Positions 1 to 7,849 of a stretch of 64,000 nucleotides of DNA are shown piece by piece (the first letter of the stretch is position 1; each line of letters opens with the position of its first letter). The notes below the pieces were generated by a model. That model did no database searches. It was given only the letters and a program-made list of their open reading frames with translations, and was not told where the DNA came from. This stretch comes from VGJW01 sp035286125. Lineage in GTDB: Bacteria; Cyanobacteriota; Sericytochromatia; S15B-MN24; VGJW01. Both the position numbers and the translations under genes were made by a program. The stretch is taken from positions 5,593 to 69,592 of the forward strand of contig JAYKIS010000013.1 in NCBI GenBank assembly GCA_035286125.1, given 5' to 3'.

Positions 1-2
1 CG

Positions 3-2168
3 TGCACGCGTGTACCGGGGCCGGCAACCGAGGCCTTTGTCGCGGCTGCCGGCGCCGACCCTTTGCCGGCCCTGCCCGCGCTTCCCGAGGTCGCCGTGGT
101 CGCGGGAGAGACGGCTGGCGAGGGCGTGTTCCGTGTCTCGTGGCCGCGTCGCCTGGCCACCATGCCGGCCCAGGTCGACAGGCTCGAGTTGCACTTCCGC
201 GATGCCGCAGGCAAGATGCCGCGGCCGCCCGTCGTGCTTTTCCGGGGCCAGTCCGACCTTCGCCTCGTGGTGGTCCCTTCGGCACGGGACACCCTGTGCC
301 GGGCCTATGGGTACCTCGGCACGCGCCTGATTGCCGCCAGCGAATGGCAGTTGCTGGATTGGCGCAGGAACGCGCGGGTCCGCCAGGTCCTCGAACTGTA
401 CAAGGCCACGGGGGAGAGCTCGGATTCCGTCGCCTTCCTGATGCCCCGGATCGACAAGGTCAGGCCTTCGCGAGGCTATCCCGGCGAGACCGAGGTGTCG
501 CTCGAAGGAGTTCACTTCGGCCTGCCCGGGGGCAATGGAGGACTCGAGGTCGTGCCGATCGGCGGGGATGCCACGGTTGCGCTGGGTGTGACGCCGCTCG
601 AGTGGCTCGATGAGCTTGACGGCACGTCGTCGTTGCGATTCCGCCTGCCCGTCGACTTGCCCCGGGGCCGATTGCGCCTGCGGGTTTCCGCTCGCGGGAT
701 GGTGCCCGAGATTGCGGCCGCATTCCCTGAGCCCGGTGCCCCGGGGAACCCGTGGGCCGGTGCCATCCACGTCCTGGGGCCCCAGCGCGCCTTCTTGCCC
801 TCTGTGGGTCAGGACGTGCAGGAGGCCAGGCTGGCCCCCGTGGAGGACGGCTGGATGCTGGCCTATGTCGATCGCAACGCCAGCGGCAACGACACCCTCT
901 ACGCCGCAAGGCTGTACCTCGGATCACCCGAGGCGCCGGACGGCCTGATGATGGACGGCCCGGTGCCTCTTTCCACGGGGGGCGCAGCGGGCCGCCTGGA
1001 CCTTGCGGGCATGCACGTGGCCGGTGGGACGGCCACCATCCTGCTGCGCAGCACGAGCGGGGTGGCGGAGCCGGGCCTCGATCCTGCCAGTGCCTTGCGT
1101 ATCGTGCGGTGCGCCGTGACCTCGGATCTGACATTGCAGGGCGAGACCCTGGTCGGGGCGGCCCGCCTCGCCACGGGCTCGATAGACCCCGTGCTCGTGG
1201 GCAGTCCGGACGGCCTCTTCCTGGTGGCGTGGCTGGATACGCGCGATACGGGCGCCAAGCGCCCTCATCCGCGCATCTACGGCATGCCCTTCGGCAGCTC
1301 TGGACAGCCGCTGGCGACCAAGCCCTTTCCCATCCAGGCCATCAACGGTTCCGAACAGGCGGCCTCCAATTGGCCCACCTTGTCGATGGCCGGGGCCTGG
1401 GTGGGCCCTCACCTGCTCATCGCCTGGTCCCAGCGCACGGACCTGCGGCCGTCGGCCATGGTCCAACTGGTCGAACTGGACCGTAATGGGGCACGCCTGA
1501 GACCCTCGGCCTCGGTGCCGGCCGAGCCCGTCACCTTCCTGCCGCTGGGGCGTGAGGCCCTGTCGACCGAGGATATCTACGGCACGGCGAATGACCAGTT
1601 GATTGACAGCGTGCGCCTGCTGGCTTCGGCAGATGGTCGAAACGTACTTTTGCTCGCGGGGGTGCCGTTGAAGGGTTCCAACAGCCGTGAACTGGCCTTC
1701 CGGGAGCTCAATCCCGACGGGTCGCCTCGAGACCTGCAGCGTCGCCGTCGCCTCTTCACCTCGGATGAGCCGGCGGGCGGGTCCTGCCTGGATGCCGACG
1801 TGCGTTTCCCGTGCGGCCCCGGTCGCCGTGAGGATATGACAGGAACGTGGAACGGACGCGAGTTCATGACGGCCTGGACCTTCGTGCAGGGTACGCTTCG
1901 CCAGATCCGGGGCGCGCGCCTCGACACGACGGGGCGCCGACCCGTCGAGGAGCCGGAGACCCGCTCGGGCGAGGAGCGCCTCGATCCGTTGACCAACGGG
2001 ACCTTTGCCGAACTCAACTGGGTCCCCCGGGGGGCGGATCCGCGGCGGGCCAGCCTGGACGTCGAGGACAGGCCCGAAGTGTCATCCGTCGGTGCCGATA
2101 CCTTGCTGGTCTGGCGGCACCAGTTCCCGGGTGGTCGTCGCGGTCTGTCGTTCAGGGTCTGGCGGTAG
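3..2168 (+). CDS. Large exported-looking protein with TIG/IPT-like segment, 5' end outside window
   Basis: The reading frame is open from the first bases of the window, so the true start lies upstream. A TTG at 63 is only an internal option. About 720 codons are visible. A stretch at roughly residues 145-245 of the visible part begins with I-D-K-V-R-P-S-R-G-Y-P-G-E-T and resembles an immunoglobulin-like TIG/IPT fold, which usually sits in surface or secreted proteins. The remainder has repeated phrases ending in L-V-A-W or L-I-A-W plus aromatic strands, which suggests a beta-propeller-like repeat region, although I cannot define blades. No catalytic motif is visible. It ends 10 bases before the next gene on the same strand. 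The cell-surface location is inference, because the N-terminus is not seen. Confidence 0.75.
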   Translation, partial: CTRVPGPATEAFVAAAGADPLPALPALPEVAVVAGETAGEGVFRVSWPRRLATMPAQVDRLELHFRDAAGKMPRPPVVLFRGQSDLRLVVVPSARDTLCRAYGYLGTRLIAASEWQLLDWRRNARVRQVLELYKATGESSDSVAFLMPRIDKVRPSRGYPGETEVSLEGVHFGLPGGNGGLEVVPIGGDATVALGVTPLEWLDELDGTSSLRFRLPVDLPRGRLRLRVSARGMVPEIAAAFPEPGAPGNPWAGAIHVLGPQRAFLPSVGQDVQEARLAPVEDGWMLAYVDRNASGNDTLYAARLYLGSPEAPDGLMMDGPVPLSTGGAAGRLDLAGMHVAGGTATILLRSTSGVAEPGLDPASALRIVRCAVTSDLTLQGETLVGAARLATGSIDPVLVGSPDGLFLVAWLDTRDTGAKRPHPRIYGMPFGSSGQPLATKPFPIQAINGSEQAASNWPTLSMAGAWVGPHLLIAWSQRTDLRPSAMVQLVELDRNGARLRPSASVPAEPVTFLPLGREALSTEDIYGTANDQLIDSVRLLASADGRNVLLLAGVPLKGSNSRELAFRELNPDGSPRDLQRRRRLFTSDEPAGGSCLDADVRFPCGPGRREDMTGTWNGREFMTAWTFVQGTLRQIRGARLDTTGRRPVEEPETRSGEERLDPLTNGTFAELNWVPRGADPRRASLDVEDRPEVSSVGADTLLVWRHQFPGGRRGLSFRVWR

Positions 2169-2178
2169 CTGAGCCACC

Positions 2179-3129
2179 ATGGAAGTCAACGGAACGAAGC
2201 AGCGTCGTCTGCCGCCCTCCCCGCCGCCGTTGCCACCGTTGGCCGAAGAACGCTCGATGCGGCGCCGGGACAGGCGCTCACGCCCGGATGAGGTGGCCCT
2301 GCGTCATGCCTTCGGGGTGACGGAGGCGGCCCTGAGGCAAGGGGCGGCCGAGGGCCTGGATGCCGTCCAGCTGACCCGTTTGGCCCACGAGACGGCCTGG
2401 CGCGAGGTGACGGCCGGTGCCGGTCACGCCTCCCCTGCCGCCCGGGCCGATGCCGCGATGGCCGTCGCCAGCATGGCGATTCTTCGGCCCGCGGATATCG
2501 TCAAGCTGGCCGAGGTCGACGGGGGCAGCACGAGGATGCTCGTCGAGATGGCGCGCCTGGGCAAGATCGAGGACCCTCGCCACCCCCGACTGGCCGTCGA
2601 CGCCACGCGCTCGGCGGGCACGCTGGACCCGGCCTATGCCGACGGTTCGCCCCACCAAGCCTACCACATGGGCTTTTTCGTCGCAGCCGGCTACGTTTCG
2701 GCGGGACACCCCGTGCATACGGCCAAGGCCATGGCGGCTGCCTTCATGCACGAGACCCTGCTTGACGAGGGCGTTCGCCGTCATGTGGCGGCCGGCGCGA
2801 CCGCAGGCGCCTCCCGTGAGGATTGGCTCGCATCGGCCTTCGGTCTGCTGGCTGGACAGCGCCTGAAGGTGCTCGGTGACGCGGGCAAGGGCCGCCAGAT
2901 GGCCACGGTATTGGCCGGAGCGATGTCCCGTGTGCCGTCGTTGTTGCCGCGCCGCCTTCCCGAGGCCGACCACGAAGAGGCATTGGCCCAGGTCCGTGCG
3001 CTGCGTCAGCAGCGTGATCAATGGTTGCCCTTGCTCGACCATCCTGCCCTCAGGGGACTGATCGGGCCCGAGAGCGCGGCGATGGCGCAGGTGGTGCGCC
3101 TGCTGGGACTCAGTCCGAAACGACCTTGA
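2179..3129 (+). CDS. Hypothetical protein, 316 aa, alanine-rich
   Basis: I do not recognise this family. The ATG at 2179 follows the preceding stop by 10 bases, so the two genes are probably co-transcribed. The N-terminal 35 residues are proline- and arginine-rich (P-P-S-P-P-P-L-P-P-L) and likely disordered. The rest looks helical and alanine-rich. A histidine/aromatic patch at about residues 155-170 (P-H-Q-A-Y-H-M-G-F-F) and a histidine near residue 193 might bind a metal or ligand, but no known motif fits. No signal peptide or membrane segment is evident, so it is probably cytoplasmic. Its 3' end overlaps the convergent glycosyltransferase gene by 20 bases. Coding is supported by length and by third-position GC bias. 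Confidence 0.7.
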   Translation: MEVNGTKQRRLPPSPPPLPPLAEERSMRRRDRRSRPDEVALRHAFGVTEAALRQGAAEGLDAVQLTRLAHETAWREVTAGAGHASPAARADAAMAVASMAILRPADIVKLAEVDGGSTRMLVEMARLGKIEDPRHPRLAVDATRSAGTLDPAYADGSPHQAYHMGFFVAAGYVSAGHPVHTAKAMAAAFMHETLLDEGVRRHVAAGATAGASREDWLASAFGLLAGQRLKVLGDAGKGRQMATVLAGAMSRVPSLLPRRLPEADHEEALAQVRALRQQRDQWLPLLDHPALRGLIGPESAAMAQVVRLLGLSPKRP

Positions 3130-4396
3130 TCAGGCCTTTGGCCGGCCACCCGGCCCATCGGGGCAGGGGGGGCGGCCACGCGCCCCGCTTGTGGGCCGCC
3201 TGCCACGGGGCGGCGGCATAGGTGCGCAGCGGCCGGCTGACTTCCGACCAGCGATGCCGGGTTGCCGCGGCAGCTACCCGACCCGCGATGGCCTGCCTCG
3301 CCGAGGCGTCGCGCACCAAGGCCTCGAAGGCCTGCGACCAGGCCGCGGGGTCCGCCTCGGGCAGGGCCCAGCCCAGCCCGTCACGCATCACGGCATCGGC
3401 AAAGCCGTCGCCGAGGGTGGTCATGATGGGCCGTCCGGCCCAGAGGAAGTCGAGCAGACGGGTTCGGTAGGAGAATCGCGTCTCGAGGTTGAGCCGATGG
3501 GCCGAAATGCCGGCGTCGGCCTCGAGCAGCCACCGGCCCCGATCGGCATAGGGGACCCAGTCTTCCACGAGGATCACCTGCTTGCCCAGGGTGCCGAGCC
3601 GAGTAGCTTCGCCGCGAAGCTCCTCAAGGCGTCGATGCCGGGGGCTGCCTGCCTGCGGCGGCTTGCCTGCCAGGAAGACCAGCTTGAGGCGGGGATGGTC
3701 CTGCGCAAGTGCCGCTGCGCCCCGCAAGGGTGTCAGCGGGTCGAACCAGTCCCAGAGTCCGCCATACCACAGGGCGACGACGGAGTCCGGACCCACGCCG
3801 GGCAACAGGCCCCGCAGGACGGGTTCCTCGGCGACAGGCGGTGCCTCGGGGATTCCGAAGGGCACCTCGAGGAAGAATCGATCGAGGCCGGGGTCGGCCG
3901 TGTGGCGCTCGGGCGTCAGCAACCCCAGCGCACAGGCCCGACCGGTCCAGTAGTCGCGTTGCCGATCACTGGCCACGAGGCAGGTATCTGCCCGCGCCAT
4001 CTGCCATGCGAGCCAGCGGCGTTGTTCCAGCAGCCGCCAGCGCCTCATCGGCGTGGATTCCGCGCTGGCGAGGACTTCGAGCAGCATGGGGTCGTACAGG
4101 TCCAGCACCAGGTGTCGGGCTCGTGCGACCAGGCCGGGATGATGCGCCGCCACGAAGCCGCCTGTCACGACCACGTCCGCTTCGGCGGCGTGCCTCGCGA
4201 GTCTTGCTGGCCCGCAGCCCGTGTCCAGTTCGACGGCTGCAGGCAGGCCGGGGGGCGGCGTGCCGGGCAGCGTGCTGGCGAGGACAATGGTATGGCCGTC
4301 TTCGGCGAGGACGCGGGCCAGTTCCGTGGCACGGATCGCCGGACCTGTCATCCTCGGGCCCAGCACGCCATCCGTGGCAACGAGGAGGCGTGTCAC
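3110..4396 (-). CDS. GT-B-type glycosyltransferase, sister of the one at 10943
   Basis: It is predicted to transfer a sugar from an activated donor in cell-surface glycan synthesis on the cytoplasmic side. The protein is about 428 aa. The GTG at 4396 is chosen because it overlaps the stop of the upstream DUF2304 gene in a GTGA junction and because homologous sequence begins there (M-T-R-L-L-V-A-T-D). The N-terminal half has the T-G-P-A-I-R-A-T-E-L-A-R segment. The C-terminal half has W-Y-G-G-L-W-D-W-F-D-P-L-T, E-D-W-V-P-Y-A and S-Y-R-T-R-L-L-D-F-L-W-A-G-R-P. The same blocks occur in the protein encoded at 10943-12367, so the two are paralogues in one locus. The GT4-like assignment rests on fold-level resemblance. 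A classic E-x7-E motif is not obvious. Donor and acceptor are unknown. Confidence 0.8.
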   Translation of the reverse strand: MTRLLVATDGVLGPRMTGPAIRATELARVLAEDGHTIVLASTLPGTPPPGLPAAVELDTGCGPARLARHAAEADVVVTGGFVAAHHPGLVARARHLVLDLYDPMLLEVLASAESTPMRRWRLLEQRRWLAWQMARADTCLVASDRQRDYWTGRACALGLLTPERHTADPGLDRFFLEVPFGIPEAPPVAEEPVLRGLLPGVGPDSVVALWYGGLWDWFDPLTPLRGAAALAQDHPRLKLVFLAGKPPQAGSPRHRRLEELRGEATRLGTLGKQVILVEDWVPYADRGRWLLEADAGISAHRLNLETRFSYRTRLLDFLWAGRPIMTTLGDGFADAVMRDGLGWALPEADPAAWSQAFEALVRDASARQAIAGRVAAAATRHRWSEVSRPLRTYAAAPWQAAHKRGAWPPPLPRWAGWPAKGLIKVVSD

Positions 4397-4794
4397 GCGG
4401 GTCCTGCCGGGGTGGTTCCGGGCTGCCGGGCCGCACGCAGCGTCTCCAGCTCGTGGCGGAGCAGGGCGACTTCCTGGACGAGCGTGCGTTGGCGCTCCTC
4501 GAGCCGGGTGAGGACGATGGCGTGGTGCAGCAGCATGGCGTAGGCGCCACTCGCCATGATCAGCAGCAGGGCGGCCGGTGGGTAGGCGATGCCCACCGCG
4601 AAGGCCAGTTGCTCGAGCAAGGGCCGCCACGTGGCGAGAACGAGGAAAACAAGGGCGATGGCCAGCGCCAGCAGGGCGACTTCCTCGCGCAGCCGGCGGC
4701 GCACCAGTAGCCGACCCACGAGCACCAGTGCCGCCAGGCTGCCGACGATGGCCAGGATCTGGATGCGTCCCGTATCGACTCCGGCGGCACCCAT
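4393..4794 (-). CDS. DUF2304 family membrane protein
   Basis: The protein is 133 aa with three hydrophobic segments (about residues 12-30, 38-56 and 64-90) followed by a charged, coiled-coil-like tail (R-L-E-E-R-Q-R-T-L-V-Q-E-V). This matches the DUF2304 architecture. DUF2304 genes are commonly found next to dolichol-phosphate-mannose-type GT2 genes, and that is the case here: the GT2 gene lies directly upstream and overlaps by one base (TGATG). Its stop overlaps the downstream glycosyltransferase start (GTGA). The biochemical function is unknown. The context suggests an accessory role for the polyprenyl-phosphate glycosyltransferase in the membrane. Confidence 0.8.
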   Translation of the reverse strand: MGAAGVDTGRIQILAIVGSLAALVLVGRLLVRRRLREEVALLALAIALVFLVLATWRPLLEQLAFAVGIAYPPAALLLIMASGAYAMLLHHAIVLTRLEERQRTLVQEVALLRHELETLRAARQPGTTPAGPA

Positions 4795-5564
4795 CAGCGG
4801 GGACTCCTCGGGCGGAAGGCGTGCAGGCCTATCGCCAGCAGGACCTTGGCCATGTAGTACGCCGACCGCCAGCCGTGAATCGAGGACTGTCCGGCGTGGC
4901 GCTCGGTCATGACGACTGCGGTCTCATGCAGTCGGAAACCTGCTCGGGCAAGCATCACGACGGCTTCCGGCTCGGGGTAGTCGGGCGGGTAGTGCTGGGC
5001 CAGGAAGGCCAGCGCACGGCTGTTGTAGGCACGGAAGCCCGACGTGCTGTCGGCGATGTCGACCCCGCCCACGAGTCGGTTGGCCAGGCGCAGGAGGCCG
5101 ATGCCCAGACGCCGCAAGGGTGTCGAGCGGAAGGACGTGATGCCCCGGAATCTCGAGCCGACGACCACATCGGCATCCGAAGCGGCCATCGCGTCGAGCA
5201 GCAGGCGAATCTGATCGGCGGGATGCTGGCCATCACCGTCGACCTGGATCGTGACGTCGGCGCCGCAGGCCAGCGCGTGCCTGAACCCGGTCTGGACGGC
5301 CCCACCGATCCCCAGGTTGACGGGCAGGTCCAGGACGGTCGCCTGACCCGTCGCTCGGGCCGTGCGACTCGTCTCGTCGGGAGAACCGTCGTTGACGACG
5401 ATGATCCGCGCCTTGGGGAAAGCTGCGGCCAGGCTGGCGATGACGCCGGCGATGCTGGCTTCCTCGCGAAAGGCCGGCACGACGAAGGCAACGCCGTCCC
5501 CGTCGGGCCAGGCGTCGGGGGTCGGGGCCATCCGGGGTGCCCGCAGTTCCATGACAGGGTCCAT
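4794..5564 (-). CDS. GT2 glycosyltransferase, dolichol-phosphate-mannose-synthase-like
   Basis: It is predicted to transfer a hexose from a nucleotide sugar to a polyprenyl phosphate on the cytoplasmic membrane face. The 256-aa protein has the GT2 A-type fold signature: V-V-P-A-F-R-E-E near residue 29, V-V-N-D-G-S-P-D-E-T near 56, the metal-binding Q-V-D-G-D-G-Q-H-P near 108, and V-V-G-S-R-F-R-G near 134. It lacks the C-terminal membrane pair of GtrB/ArnC-type enzymes, which the downstream DUF2304 protein could supply. It begins with ATG at 5564, one base after the stop of the flippase-like gene. Codon use matches its neighbours. Confidence 0.85.
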   Translation of the reverse strand: MDPVMELRAPRMAPTPDAWPDGDGVAFVVPAFREEASIAGVIASLAAAFPKARIIVVNDGSPDETSRTARATGQATVLDLPVNLGIGGAVQTGFRHALACGADVTIQVDGDGQHPADQIRLLLDAMAASDADVVVGSRFRGITSFRSTPLRRLGIGLLRLANRLVGGVDIADSTSGFRAYNSRALAFLAQHYPPDYPEPEAVVMLARAGFRLHETAVVMTERHAGQSSIHGWRSAYYMAKVLLAIGLHAFRPRSPR

Positions 5565-5565
5565 A

Positions 5566-6498
5566 CTAGGCCATGCCTGCGCGAGATGGAGCCAGTGCTT
5601 CGCCCAGCAGGACCAGACCGCCGGCCAGCCCGGCCGCGACCAGCAGGCCGAGACTGAGCACGCCCAGCGCCAGGGCTACCGGCTCGGGCACGCCTACGGG
5701 CGCAAGCCAGAGCATCAGCAGGCCCTCCCGCACACCAAGGCCGTTAATGGAAACAGGCAAGCTCGCAAGCAGGCTCATCGCCGGGATGACGGCCAGCATC
5801 CAGCCGCGCGGCACGCCCGGCCACAAGGCGTCGAGCAGCCAGGCGTGGACGACGGCATTGGCGAACTGGATCAGGACCGACAGGACCCACAGGGCCAGCG
5901 TGCCGCCTGCTTGCGAGGCCGTCGGCGGGGCGGTACGTCGGCGCCAAGCCTGCAGCCAGGGCCAGGCAAACGGCAGGCTGCCGAGGACCAGAAGGCCGGC
6001 GAGCATCTGCGGGGACACGCGCTGTTGCAGGGCAGGAGTCGCCGTGATGCCGATGGCCGCCGCGACGAGCAAGGCGTGCAGGGCGAGGAAGCGGTCCGCC
6101 ACCACCCCGCCCGCCGCGCGCAGCAGGCCACGGGCCTCGCTGCGTCGTCGCAGGGCCCGGGCGATGTCGCCACCGAAACCGCTGGGCAGGAAGAGGTTGA
6201 CGCTCATGCCCACCAGGTGGCTGCGGGTCAGGTCGCGCATCGTGACGCCGGCATCCCCGGCAAGGCGCTCGACCCCCCACCAGCGCAGGATGCTCGCTGC
6301 CTGGATCAAGGCCCAGCCCAGAAGGGCGGCACCCAGGGGGGCCGGCCTGGCCAGTCTCAGGATGCGCCACGATTCCTGCACGTCCACGCGTTGGAGCACC
6401 AGCACGAGCACGAGGGCCGTGCCGATCCACGGCAGCGTGCGGGCCAAGGCGCGGGCCTTCGCCCTTCCGGGTCGTTCATCCGTCTCTGGCAACACCAA
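5566..6498 (-). CDS. YbhN/UPF0104-family flippase-like integral membrane protein
   Basis: The 310-aa polytopic protein has about eight hydrophobic segments. It carries the hallmark region of the lysylphosphatidylglycerol-synthase transmembrane family (YbhN, AglD): S-V-N-L-F-L-P-S-G-F-G-G-D-I-A-R at about residue 98, and the later S-L-P-V-S-I-N-G-L-G-V-R-E-G near residue 248. Family members lie beside polyprenyl-linked glycosyltransferases and are thought to help move lipid-linked sugars or lipids across the membrane. Here it sits between two GT2 genes in the same leftward run. It is separated by six bases from the upstream GT2 and by one base from the downstream GT2, so it is very likely in the same operon. 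Confidence 0.82.
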   Translation of the reverse strand: MVLPETDERPGRAKARALARTLPWIGTALVLVLVLQRVDVQESWRILRLARPAPLGAALLGWALIQAASILRWWGVERLAGDAGVTMRDLTRSHLVGMSVNLFLPSGFGGDIARALRRRSEARGLLRAAGGVVADRFLALHALLVAAAIGITATPALQQRVSPQMLAGLLVLGSLPFAWPWLQAWRRRTAPPTASQAGGTLALWVLSVLIQFANAVVHAWLLDALWPGVPRGWMLAVIPAMSLLASLPVSINGLGVREGLLMLWLAPVGVPEPVALALGVLSLGLLVAAGLAGGLVLLGEALAPSRAGMA

Positions 6499-6504
6499 TG
6501 GGCT

Positions 6505-7545
6505 TCAGTCCTTGAGCGCCAGTTCGCGGGCGGACAGGCCCAGGGCCTTGATCGCCGTACGAATTTCGGCCGCCTTGACCCGGCGCAGGTTGCGCAGCTG
6601 CCGCCGCTCCGCAAGCAGCCGCGGCAAGGCTCGTGCCGTGTCCACGTAAGCCTTGATGAGGATCCCCGCCAGCTCGGCGGCGCCACCGCCCTCCTGACGG
6701 AACTTGCCCGCCGAACCCCGCCCCGTAATCACCCCCCAGGCCTGCAGGAAGTAGCGCACGAGGCTGTGCCAGGGACTGGCCAGCACCATGCCGAGCGGCA
6801 GCAGGCGCAGCCGGACCCACAGGTGGTTGCGCTCGACGAGGTAGGCCTTGAAGGCCGAGTAGCGACCTGCTGCCGCCGAGTAGTGGTGACGTACGACGGC
6901 GTCGGGCACATACTGGCAGCGGTGCCCCATCCAACGGAAGCGCAGGCCCAGGTCGAAGTCCTCGCAGTAGGCGAAGAAGACTTCCGGAAGTCCGCCGGAA
7001 GCCTCGTAGACGTCGCGCCGGTAGAGCCCGGCGCAGCCGCTGGGCGCGAAGACCTCGCGCGGTTCACGGTGGCGAGCGGCCGGTTCCAGCCTCGCGAGGC
7101 CGCGACTCATGCCGTCGAGGTAGGGGGCGATGCCCAGGGTGTCGATGGTCCCGGGATCCTCGTGGCTGACGATGCACGTCGCGAACATGGCGACGTCGGA
7201 GTGGCGCTCGGTGGCGGCATCGAGCGCGGCGAGCGTCCCGGGGTCGAGTTCGGCATCGTTGTTGAGGAGCAGCAGCCACTTGCCGTTGGCCTCGCGGATG
7301 CCCAGCGCATTTCCGGCAGAGTAGCCGTCGTTGGTCGGGCTGGCAACGAACCGGTAGCCCAGTCGCCGGCAGGTTTCGGCGGCCAGCGTGCCCGATCCGT
7401 CCGGCGAGGCATTGTCGACGACGATGACCTCGCGGGCCGGCAGTGTCTGGGCCGCAAGCGACTGCAGGCATGCCTCGATCACGTCCCGGCCCTGGTAGTT
7501 GAGCACGATGACCGAGACGTCGAAGGTCCGGGATGTGTCAGGCAT
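6505..7545 (-). CDS. GT2 glycosyltransferase, rhamnosyltransferase-like
   Basis: The 346-aa cytoplasmic or membrane-associated GT2 enzyme has these motifs: V-I-V-L-N-Y-Q-G near the N-terminus, V-V-D-N-A-S-P-D-G-S at about residue 43, the D-x-D-like L-L-N-N-D-A-E-L-D-P-G near residue 96, and the acceptor-site E-D motif F-A-Y-C-E-D-F-D-L-G-L-R-F at about 193. This set is typical of WbbL/rhamnosyltransferase-like proteins that extend polysaccharide chains. The start overlaps the upstream small membrane protein gene by eight bases, so translation is probably coupled. Donor sugar cannot be assigned from sequence alone. Confidence 0.85.
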   Translation of the reverse strand: MPDTSRTFDVSVIVLNYQGRDVIEACLQSLAAQTLPAREVIVVDNASPDGSGTLAAETCRRLGYRFVASPTNDGYSAGNALGIREANGKWLLLLNNDAELDPGTLAALDAATERHSDVAMFATCIVSHEDPGTIDTLGIAPYLDGMSRGLARLEPAARHREPREVFAPSGCAGLYRRDVYEASGGLPEVFFAYCEDFDLGLRFRWMGHRCQYVPDAVVRHHYSAAAGRYSAFKAYLVERNHLWVRLRLLPLGMVLASPWHSLVRYFLQAWGVITGRGSAGKFRQEGGGAAELAGILIKAYVDTARALPRLLAERRQLRNLRRVKAAEIRTAIKALGLSARELALKD

Positions 7546-7849
7546 GGTCCGGATCCTCGGGGAGTTCCGTCGTCGGGCGAAGGCCGTGGGTGGCGAACAC
7601 GCCGGCCATCACCATGGAGCACAGCAGGTAGGCGCCCAGCAGAAGGCCGTTGGCAGGCGGCTTGAACAGTGCGGGCTTGTATTGGCCCATACGCCGGAGC
7701 AAGTAGTCCGGCCAGGCGAGATCGCCCGCCCCTTCTGCAGCCTCGGTCCCGAGCTGAAAGGCTTGCAGGACGGCCATGCCGGCCATCAGCAGGATCGGCA
7801 GGATGAGGAGCGTGAGCCCCGGACGAAGGGTCTTTCCCGTGTCAGGCAT
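7538..7849 (-). CDS. Small two-helix membrane protein in glycan operon
   Basis: The 103-aa protein is of unknown family. It has two hydrophobic segments, about residues 12-30 (L-T-L-L-I-L-P-I-L-L-M-A-G-M-A) and 66-86 (L-L-L-G-A-Y-L-L-C-S-M-V-M-A-G), joined by a polar loop of about 35 residues. It overlaps its upstream neighbour (DUF2142) by eight bases and its downstream GT2 by eight bases. It is therefore probably a real gene translated in a chain with them, perhaps encoding an accessory subunit of the membrane glycosyltransferase. The overlaps are the main evidence for coding. No function can be stated. Confidence 0.65.
   Translation of the reverse strand: MPDTGKTLRPGLTLLILPILLMAGMAVLQAFQLGTEAAEGAGDLAWPDYLLRRMGQYKPALFKPPANGLLLGAYLLCSMVMAGVFATHGLRPTTELPEDPDHA

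Noticed and set aside
460..1134. Long reading frames opposite the first gene and opposite most GC-rich genes
   Set aside because: GC-rich DNA leaves few stops in every frame. These translations are rich in Arg, Pro and Gly and fit no family.
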